Shown here: piece after piece, positions 57,991-64,000 of the stretch
How positions within the stretch are numbered: position 1 is the stretch's first letter
How the letters are laid out: the number at the start of each line of letters is the position of its first letter
Origin: Candidatus Nitrosocosmicus oleophilus
GTDB taxonomy: Archaea > Thermoproteota > Nitrososphaeria > Nitrososphaerales > Nitrososphaeraceae
DNA length: 64,000 nt
Direction: 5' to 3'
NCBI RefSeq assembly: GCF_000802205.1
Contig: NZ_CP012850.1
Span: 1,240,001-1,304,000, forward strand
Made by a program: the position numbers and the translations under genes
The notes under the pieces: model-generated
Seen by the model: the letters and a program-made list of their open reading frames with translations, nothing else
Told to the model about the DNA's origin: nothing
Databases searched by the model: none

Positions 57991-58323
57991 CTAGTAGATA
58001 AGAAAGTTAATAACTTTAGAGCTTCATTTTTACTTGTGAGCTAGCGAGCAAGTTACTTCAGGTAATATAACGAAGAGGAAACTCCTCCCTCACTACGGGC
58101 ACCTGAATTAGCGATAATTAGAAGGAGACTTCTGGCAACGAAATAGAAAAGGATCCAGTTGAGATCAAAAGCAATGATGATTAGTAATCTGAGCGATTTC
58201 AATTTTGGAGTGAAACTGTCGACCTAGGTGGAGAAAGGCCAAACAGAGTTAGGAACCCGTACATACACTCAGGTAGGCTGCTTAGCTAAATCTTGCTTAA
58301 AACAAAAGGAGGGTTACTACTAG
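57991..58323 (+). ncRNA. rnpB: RNase P RNA (archaeal)
   Basis: The catalytic-core elements are in order: 5' P1 strand CTAGTAG (57991-57997) pairing with CTACTAG (58317-58323); CR-I GAGGAAACTCCTCCCTC (about 58070-58090) whose CTCCTCCC pairs as P4 with GGAGGGTT near the 3' end, after ACAAAA (CR-V); GGAGTGAAACTGTC ... GGTGGAGAAAGGCC matching CR-IV; and an AACGAAATAGAAA stretch (CR-II/III region). These are the hallmarks of RNase P RNA, which matures tRNA 5' ends. The exact 5' and 3' ends are inferred from the P1 pairing. Confidence 0.85.
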
Positions 58324-58333
58324 GACACACGAT

Positions 58334-58373
58334 ATGGGATTCAAAATAGAAGATTTTCCATTTTGAATCCCAT
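58334..58373 (+). terminator. 14-bp perfect hairpin directly after the RNase P RNA
   Basis: ATGGGATTCAAAAT (58334-58347) is fully complementary to ATTTTGAATCCCAT (58360-58373), loop 12 nt. Located 10 bp after the P1 strand and 72 bp before the next gene; probably a terminator or processing hairpin. Confidence 0.6.
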
Positions 58374-58445
58374 GCTATTTATCTTCAAATAGATTTCGAA
58401 AATCTATTAATTCTAATTGCCACTACTGATAAAATATAATATAGA

Positions 58446-59582
58446 ATGGATGATATTTTAGACTGTCCGGTGCTTCTAACGGGTAACGAACATTCGCGGT
58501 TCCTATCAAAAAGATATGGATATAAAGAGTGGATGATATCTAGATTTCTAAATTTTATCCCTTGTCCTGAAAAAATGCTAGAGTATATCCATAATAGCAA
58601 AAATTTGCATTATTATATAAGAGTAAATACCCTAAAAACTAATCCACAGGAACTAAAGAGGCGATTAGATGAGAAGGGATATCACTTAAACGAGACAATT
58701 CTAAAAGAAGTATTTGAAATAAAGAACCCTGGATTCATGGGTATTCAAAATAAGGTCGACGGGGTTAGAAATGATAATCAAAATAATGCTGATAACAATG
58801 ACAATAAGGTTGCTGTTACCGCGCAAAGAGATAACGATTTGCAATCTAGCAAAGATAATGACCCTGGATCCAAACAGCCTAGTATCGGTTCAACTATTGA
58901 ATATTTGAAAGGATACTATTACATCCAGGATTTGAGCTCTTGTATTGCAGTAGAGGAATTAGAAATTGATGATGGATCCGATTTGGTTGTATTAGATATG
59001 GCTGCTGCACCTGGGGGCAAGACAACGCATATCGCTCAAAAACTAAATAATATGGGAGCAATTTTTGCATGTGAATTAAACTCCAACAGACTTGCATCTC
59101 TACTTTTTAACTTGTCACGTTGTTTTGTACAGAATACAATTGTGTTGAATATTAAGGCAGAGGAGATAGACAAACTTGGATTACATTTTGATAGAGTACT
59201 GCTTGATGCACCATGTACCTGTGAAGGGATTATTATGAAAGATACTTCTAGAAAGAAAAGTCGTAATTTAGTGGATTTGGGAACCTGTAGTAACAGACAG
59301 AAAAAACTGATTATGTCTGGTTTTGATGTTTTGAAACCAAACGGACTCTTGATATATTGCACTTGTTCCTTTGCGCCAGAAGAAAATGAGATGATAATAC
59401 AATACCTCTTAAACAATCGCAAAGATGCAAAACTCGAGCCATTAAATTATGGAATGAATGGTTTGACAAGATTTTCAAAGTACCAATTCGACGAGAGTAT
59501 GGTATTTACCAAAAGATTCTATCCTCATATCCATTCCACCAACGGATTTTTTATAGCAAAAATAAGGAAGATATCAAACTAA
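58446..59582 (+). CDS. NSUN/RsmB-type RNA cytosine-5 methyltransferase
   Basis: 378 residues. SAM motif VLDMAAAPGGKTTHIA, then IFACELNSNRLASL, catalytic Cys loops DAPCTCEGI (motif IV) and YCTCSFAPEENE (motif VI), closing FFIAKIRK. Methylates cytosine-5 in tRNA or rRNA. An N-terminal PUA-like part is interrupted by an Asn/Asp-rich insertion (about 100-145: NDNQNNADNNDNKV), probably a surface loop. The gene follows rnpB and lies 1 bp before the Nip7-like gene. Confidence 0.92.
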   Translation: MDDILDCPVLLTGNEHSRFLSKRYGYKEWMISRFLNFIPCPEKMLEYIHNSKNLHYYIRVNTLKTNPQELKRRLDEKGYHLNETILKEVFEIKNPGFMGIQNKVDGVRNDNQNNADNNDNKVAVTAQRDNDLQSSKDNDPGSKQPSIGSTIEYLKGYYYIQDLSSCIAVEELEIDDGSDLVVLDMAAAPGGKTTHIAQKLNNMGAIFACELNSNRLASLLFNLSRCFVQNTIVLNIKAEEIDKLGLHFDRVLLDAPCTCEGIIMKDTSRKKSRNLVDLGTCSNRQKKLIMSGFDVLKPNGLLIYCTCSFAPEENEMIIQYLLNNRKDAKLEPLNYGMNGLTRFSKYQFDESMVFTKRFYPHIHSTNGFFIAKIRKISN

Positions 59583-59583
59583 A

Positions 59584-60249
59584 ATGACTTTTAGAAATTT
59601 GACTAATGCTGAAGAGACGATTTTGAAAAGGTCCTTTAATAATTGGGGAATTTTTGAAATTTTTAAAACACTAAGAATACTTATCCGAACCCTATTTTTA
59701 GACGCCGTTATTAGCGATCCAAAGCATACATTAACGTTAGGATACTCAAACGGTACTGAATTCACCGAGCCAGAAAAAACCATAAAGAGAACAAAAGAAG
59801 TTTTCGTTCATTCCAACATCAAATATGACGATACGCTTTTTAATAAAATACATCCCGTTATTGTCGGTTTGAAAATTGGAACTATTAAGAATAAGCGATT
59901 TTCTCCCGGCTTAAATTTTGCCGAATTCGTAGTCAAACACAATAAAAATATGGATTATCCTCACGTTATCATTAATACAAAGGCTGAAAGTCTAATAGTT
60001 TTTGGGAGGGACATTATGGGAAGTTCAATTCTGTCATATTTCAAAGATATAAAAGAAAATCAACAAGCCATAATATTAAACCATAACAAGGAGGTTATTG
60101 GATTAGGCAAATCTAGATACTCGGGGAGATTGATTATTCAACCTAATGTGATAACGATAGATACCACTCAAGATATTGGTACATACTATCTAAAAAGTGA
60201 AAATAGGCTATCTAAATCTATTGATAAAAATAAAGACCATTCACTATAA
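59584..60249 (+). CDS. Nip7-like PUA-domain ribosome-biogenesis protein
   Basis: 221 residues. N-terminal domain (about 1-95) and a C-terminal PUA domain (about 100-200) with KFSPGLNFAEFVVKHNK-like strands (RFSPGLNFAEFVVKHNK), DIMGSSILSY and VIGLGKSRYSG. The order is that of Nip7, which joins Nop2/NSUN in 60S/50S biogenesis, and here the NSUN gene is immediately upstream, supporting a functional pair. Exact family is an inference; a generic PUA protein is the alternative. Confidence 0.65.
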   Translation: MTFRNLTNAEETILKRSFNNWGIFEIFKTLRILIRTLFLDAVISDPKHTLTLGYSNGTEFTEPEKTIKRTKEVFVHSNIKYDDTLFNKIHPVIVGLKIGTIKNKRFSPGLNFAEFVVKHNKNMDYPHVIINTKAESLIVFGRDIMGSSILSYFKDIKENQQAIILNHNKEVIGLGKSRYSGRLIIQPNVITIDTTQDIGTYYLKSENRLSKSIDKNKDHSL

Positions 60250-60281
60250 ATACGAACAACAAAAAAATTAAATTCTATAGG

Positions 60282-61337
60282 CTATTTTCTTGCTTTTACT
60301 AATACTAAGACCGCCACACCTGCCATCATGGCTCCAAATATCAAAAATACTTGTATGGGAAAGCTGCCTGAAGAAGTAGCCACACCCTGAGGTGCTACGG
60401 ATGACACCGAGAGATATTCTTTACCTCCTGTTTGTTGAACTTGAGAGAATCCCCCTATCTGCATTTGTCCACTTGGAGGTGCTGTTAAAGTATTAGCAGT
60501 AACAGTTACCCCGTCTATATCACCGGAAGCAGAGGTTTCTTTTGCTGTATGAGTTCCTTCTCTGAAACTGCTCTCGCCCAAAGAGTATATCGAAACTATC
60601 TTTGATCCACCTTCTGTGACAGAAAACCCAAAGCTCGCTGCACCTGCTTGAGCACCAGTTGCGTCAAACAAAAAGTGCCAGTTGTTCATCGATGTTCCAA
60701 ATTCTGCAAAATCCATAATAGGGGCTTCAAATGCAGGTGCTAAAGTTGTATTTTGAATTTTATTAGCTACCTCTGGAGCTAATTTTTCCAAACCACTGAT
60801 AGGATGATTAATGTCAATCTGACCATATTCTTCAGTATTTACTATCAATGGCTCTTCCAATGCAATACTTCTCCAATCTACATCCAAAATAGATGTAGTA
60901 GAGCCGTTTGATCCAGTTACAAGGTTAGTAATAATTGGATGCAATTTCACCTGGTAGGAAACAGTTCCAGTTGTAGGTCCACCATTGAGAGTTGCTTTAT
61001 AATCTAGTGTGGCGTTTTCAAATTTTACTAAACTTTGTTTTTGAGAAAGTAATTCATTGTTTATTTTATCTAATATCTCAGATACACCATTACCACTATC
61101 TGAAGAATTCAATGAAAATGAGATTGTTGTTTTATTTCCATCTAAGATTTGTGACATAGTGCTATTAGCGGGATACTTTAAAGTAATAATTCTATCACCT
61201 GTAAAGGAAGCATCCGCCGTATTTATTACAGGTGAGACTCCTGCTTCCATTTGTATGGCATAGCTTTGATTAATAATCCCGCTAAAAAAAACAATAGCCA
61301 ATAATACTATTACATAATCTAGAGATCTTAATTTCAA
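60282..61337 (-). CDS. Cell-surface protein with signal peptide and C-terminal membrane anchor
   Basis: 351 residues. Signal peptide YVIVLLAIVFFSGIINQSYA, a large extracytoplasmic beta-rich domain rich in Asn-x-Ser/Thr sites (NSTMSQILDGNKTT, LVTGSNGSTTSI), and a C-terminal span VFLIFGAMMAGVAVLVLVKA with basic end KARK. Resembles conserved thaumarchaeal surface proteins; role unknown. It is convergent with the Nip7-like gene. Confidence 0.8.
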   Translation of the reverse strand: MKLRSLDYVIVLLAIVFFSGIINQSYAIQMEAGVSPVINTADASFTGDRIITLKYPANSTMSQILDGNKTTISFSLNSSDSGNGVSEILDKINNELLSQKQSLVKFENATLDYKATLNGGPTTGTVSYQVKLHPIITNLVTGSNGSTTSILDVDWRSIALEEPLIVNTEEYGQIDINHPISGLEKLAPEVANKIQNTTLAPAFEAPIMDFAEFGTSMNNWHFLFDATGAQAGAASFGFSVTEGGSKIVSIYSLGESSFREGTHTAKETSASGDIDGVTVTANTLTAPPSGQMQIGGFSQVQQTGGKEYLSVSSVAPQGVATSSGSFPIQVFLIFGAMMAGVAVLVLVKARK

Positions 61338-61525
61338 TATTTTTGAATTCCATTTAGCCTGTTTATAAGCTTATTGATATATCTTTACTTGGGGTGAATT
61401 CAAATTGAATACTGCATGTTTAGAATAAAAAATTATATTTTATCTAGCCTAAAAGTAAAAAAATCATAACATAACAAAGAGAAAAAAAACAAATAATAAA
61501 AAAAAGAAAATATAGAAATGTAATA

Positions 61526-62452
61526 TTGATTACCATTTTAGCTGGGGGAACAGGTTCTATTAAATTAGTTAGAGGAATGTATAAGGAATCAGAAAACATT
61601 ACAATTATTTCAAACGTAGCAGATAACTTTTGGCATTATGGGCTCTACATTTGTCCCGATATCGATACAATCATTTATGGACTCAGTAATAATTTGGACA
61701 GAAAGAAGGGGTGGGGAGTCAAAAGAGATTCTTTTAATTTCTTAAAATATATGAATACACTTGGACCCGAGACATGGTTTAACCTCGGGGATAAAGATTT
61801 GACAACCCATGTTTTAAGAACGCAGCTATTAAAAGAAGGGAAGAGTTTAACTGAAATCACAAAATTCTTTACTGACAAATATGGTCTGTCCCTACTCGTA
61901 GCTCCTGCTTCTGATACTCATTATGAATCAAACATGGTAATTGAAGGCAATAAGCGAATTCATTTACAAGAATATTGGATAAAATACAAAGGTTCAATGC
62001 CGGTGTATGATATTATTTACAATAACATCAAAAAAGCCAGGGTAACTTTACAAGCTCAAAGAACGCTTGAAGAATCAAGATTAATCTTATTTGCTCCAGG
62101 AAATCCGATCACAAGTATTGGACCAATAATAAACATACCTGGTATGAAAAACCTTTTGAAGAAGTTAAAAAATAAAATTGTTATGGTTTCCCCCCTTATC
62201 TCTAATAGAGCAGTCAGTGGTCCATGTGAAATTTATATGAAGGCGAAGAATATCTCTCCTAATTTGAGGGGGTTAATTGACTTTTATTCTGAAATTGCTA
62301 ATACCATGATCTTCGATAAACTTGATGAAGCTGAGATTGAAAAAAAATTAAGAAACGATTATCCTGAAATAAACTTTTGTTATTCTAACATACTTATGAC
62401 GAATTTAAGAAAAGAAACATCACTGGCGCGGTACATAATTTCTAATTTTTAG
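61526..62452 (+). CDS. cofD: CofD, F420 2-phospho-L-lactate transferase
   Basis: 308 residues. Opens ITILAGGTGSIKLVRGMY (nucleotide loop), then FWHYGLYICPDIDTIIYGLS, the conserved WFNLGDKDLTTHVLRTQLL and FAPGNPITSIGPIINIPGM. It joins the phospholactyl (or related) group to Fo, forming F420-0. Start TTG 61526; the protein begins at the fold. Directly upstream of cofC. Confidence 0.95.
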   Translation: MITILAGGTGSIKLVRGMYKESENITIISNVADNFWHYGLYICPDIDTIIYGLSNNLDRKKGWGVKRDSFNFLKYMNTLGPETWFNLGDKDLTTHVLRTQLLKEGKSLTEITKFFTDKYGLSLLVAPASDTHYESNMVIEGNKRIHLQEYWIKYKGSMPVYDIIYNNIKKARVTLQAQRTLEESRLILFAPGNPITSIGPIINIPGMKNLLKKLKNKIVMVSPLISNRAVSGPCEIYMKAKNISPNLRGLIDFYSEIANTMIFDKLDEAEIEKKLRNDYPEINFCYSNILMTNLRKETSLARYIISNF

Positions 62453-62471
62453 GATAGAATAGGGTTATTTT

Positions 62472-63197
62472 TTGAACAACACAAGAACTGCAATAATTAT
62501 TCCAATAAAAAGATTTGACAAGAGTAAGACACGGTTGAGTGGGTTTCTCAGCCAAGAACAAAGGGCCCGGCTTTGTCATCTTATGGTAAATGATTTAATT
62601 GAAAAAATGTCCGAGTTAGAAGAAAGTAATTTGTTTTTGGTTACAAATGAAATTATTCCAATACCGGAGAAATCAAAGGAAAAGGTTGTAGTGCTATTTG
62701 AAGGCCACAGCAGCGGAGTAAATGATGCTGTTAAAATTGCAGATTGTTATATAAAGAAAAACAAATTTGATAGTTCGATTGTGATCCCAATAGATATACC
62801 GCTGTTAACCCTAAAGGAAATAAAAGAGATCATTTCTTTCGCACGGGACTATAAAGAGATTATTAGTATGGTTCCTTCAAAAAGATTCGATGGGACCAAC
62901 ATATTATTGAGAAAGCCGCATTCGATAATAGATACGAGCTTCGATGATAACAGTTTTTTCAACCATTTCAGAAAAGCACTTGATAATGGCGTCTCGCTGA
63001 AAATATTTTACCACGAAAATTTGAAGGTGGATATTGATACTATCGATGATGTGATGCTGGCTTTGAAAAAATATCATCTAGATAATTCTCCTTTCAAAAT
63101 GAGGGACTCGGAACAAAAAGAAGTAAACAAGATTGAAAATAAATCGATAGAATATCTATTGAATATCTTTCAGAACAGGGATGAACTTGGTTATTAG
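62472..63197 (+). CDS. cofC: CofC, 2-phospho-L-lactate guanylyltransferase
   Basis: 241 residues with the nucleotidyltransferase opening AIIIPIKRFDKSKTRLSG, IEKMSELEESNLFLVTNE, EGHSSGVNDAVKIAD, IVIPIDIPLLTLKEI and a VDIDTIDDVMLALKK end. It activates phospholactate (or PEP) with GTP for CofD. Only 19 bp after cofD, so one operon. The last 30 residues (KMRDSEQKEVNKIENK) are an extra charged tail. Start TTG. Confidence 0.93.
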   Translation: MNNTRTAIIIPIKRFDKSKTRLSGFLSQEQRARLCHLMVNDLIEKMSELEESNLFLVTNEIIPIPEKSKEKVVVLFEGHSSGVNDAVKIADCYIKKNKFDSSIVIPIDIPLLTLKEIKEIISFARDYKEIISMVPSKRFDGTNILLRKPHSIIDTSFDDNSFFNHFRKALDNGVSLKIFYHENLKVDIDTIDDVMLALKKYHLDNSPFKMRDSEQKEVNKIENKSIEYLLNIFQNRDELGY

Positions 63198-63323
63198 TAC
63201 TATGGATTTTAATTTAGTGTTCTGTAGTGTAGTGATTGCACTTTAAGAAGTATGTAACTAGTTTGATGTGAAAAATTTTTTCATTCAAGATATTTATTGG
63301 TAGTATAATAATAATTAACATAC

Positions 63324-63704
63324 TTGTTGCATAATATCATTGCTATCATAGCCATTTCATTCATTGTAGTCGGCGGTTTATGGGGCATTGGTAGTCTATT
63401 GAATGCTCCTCAGGAAAAAAATATTCAAAAGTCAAATGATTCGATCTTACTAATAGCTCAAAATAATGCCTTTAACCAGACCAATCCAACATTATATGTG
63501 AATGCAAGTCAACCTACCCGATTAATAATTCTCAATAAAGACTTTGTGAAACATGATTTCATTTCCGATGAACTAGGCATTAATACTGCCTACTTGACAA
63601 CAGAGCAAGATTTCGTTACAGGAATTGCAAGTAATAAAACAGGTAACTACACATACTATTGTTCTTTTCATCCCGAAATGAAGGGAGAAATTGTTATAAA
63701 ATGA
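63324..63704 (+). CDS. Membrane-anchored cupredoxin (blue copper) protein
   Basis: 126 residues. A single N-terminal anchor (IIAIIAISFIVVGGLWGIGSL), then a cupredoxin domain (about 40-126) with type-1 copper ligands: His in FVKHDFI, and Cys, His and Met in YYCSFHPEMKG (C-x2-H-x2-M). Such proteins abound in ammonia-oxidising archaea and carry electrons outside the membrane. Start TTG 63324 or the next codon. Downstream of cofC by 126 bp. Confidence 0.88.
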   Translation: MLHNIIAIIAISFIVVGGLWGIGSLLNAPQEKNIQKSNDSILLIAQNNAFNQTNPTLYVNASQPTRLIILNKDFVKHDFISDELGINTAYLTTEQDFVTGIASNKTGNYTYYCSFHPEMKGEIVIK

Positions 63705-63848
63705 TCAAAAAATATGATGTAACATGAAATCACAAATATATATTTTAAAGCGAATTTTCGATATTTTGTTAAACTCAGGATAATGAGAATTTCTGATAAA
63801 ATATTATTAAATAACCTTTTATCTTTTTACTTGCTAAGCGATTACTAA

Positions 63849-64000
63849 ATGTACAGCCCTTCTGAGGATACTTATTTCATGGAGGATATTCTAGCAAATT
63901 ATAGAGGTAAAATTGCCCTTGAGGTGGGTATTGGATCCGGATACTTGACTAGATTATTATGTACAAATTTTGAGTTTGTTGTCGGAACTGATATTGATGT
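63849..64000 (+). CDS. HemK2/PrmC-like protein-glutamine methyltransferase, cut by window end
   Basis: ATG 63849; 50 residues visible. The opening MYSPSEDTYFMEDIL is the family's Y-x-P-S-E-D-T-x-L signature, and LEVGIGSGYLTRLLC is the SAM motif with GTDID after it. Related proteins (HemK2/Mtq2) methylate the Gln of the GGQ loop in release factors. The catalytic NPPY motif lies beyond the window. Confidence 0.85.
   Translation, partial: MYSPSEDTYFMEDILANYRGKIALEVGIGSGYLTRLLCTNFEFVVGTDID

Overview
The window reads as chromosomal DNA of an ammonia-oxidising-type archaeon (Thaumarchaeota/Nitrososphaeria). It is AT-rich with long intergenic gaps and many TTG starts. Archaeal marker genes include CDC48, the proteasome beta subunit, a group II chaperonin, archaeal-type ProRS, archaeal signal peptidase, Tsr3, NreA, the F420 genes cofD/cofC and an archaeal RNase P RNA. 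A Nitrososphaera/Nitrosocosmicus-like soil lineage is my inference from gene style; no 16S rRNA or amo gene is present to confirm it.

Layout. 1-4.9 kb looks like the edge of an integrated element: a tightly packed minus-strand run of unrecognised small genes, led by a 45-residue ribbon-helix-helix regulator too short for usual ORF cut-offs, then a lone plus-strand hypothetical gene and a tyrosine integrase with a C-terminal zinc ribbon. 4.9-16.4 kb is mixed metabolism and stress: a ComA-like protein fused to a winged helix, VOC and SRPBCC proteins, a secreted CAP protein, family-5 uracil-DNA glycosylase, sulfurtransferase, a large sensor kinase, alcohol dehydrogenase, DJ-1/PfpI and HtpX. 16.5-30.4 kb holds CDC48, a DnaJ-ferredoxin fusion, glutamine synthetase, an MFS carrier and two DNA-repair genes (NreA, PolX).

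31-37 kb holds the locus I find most interesting. A sodium:solute symporter and a ureohydrolase are transcribed divergently across a promoter region with a perfect operator-like inverted repeat. The ureohydrolase overlaps by one base a small gene whose product aligns with the urease gamma subunit, and a divergent group II chaperonin with a His-rich tail faces this pair. I propose a guanidino-compound uptake and hydrolysis module; substrate and metal are unproven.

37-49.8 kb carries a UspA, an orphan ParB-like protein, TPR, a PII-like protein, an MFS drug exporter, a UDP-sugar dehydrogenase, a TetR regulator with a candidate operator, a gamma carbonic anhydrase, a secreted acidic tandem-repeat protein and a CARF-winged-helix regulator with no CRISPR array in view. 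49.8-50 kb is tRNA-Arg(CCU) with an intron in the D-arm. 50-55 kb has the proteasome beta subunit, a GHKL ATPase, a PUA protein and a decayed IS5-like insertion sequence with recognisable inverted ends. 55-64 kb is a translation/RNA block (ProRS, signal peptidase, Tsr3, RNase P RNA, NSUN-type methyltransferase, Nip7-like PUA protein), then a cell-surface protein, the F420 pair cofD-cofC, a cupredoxin and the start of a HemK2-like methyltransferase cut by the window end.
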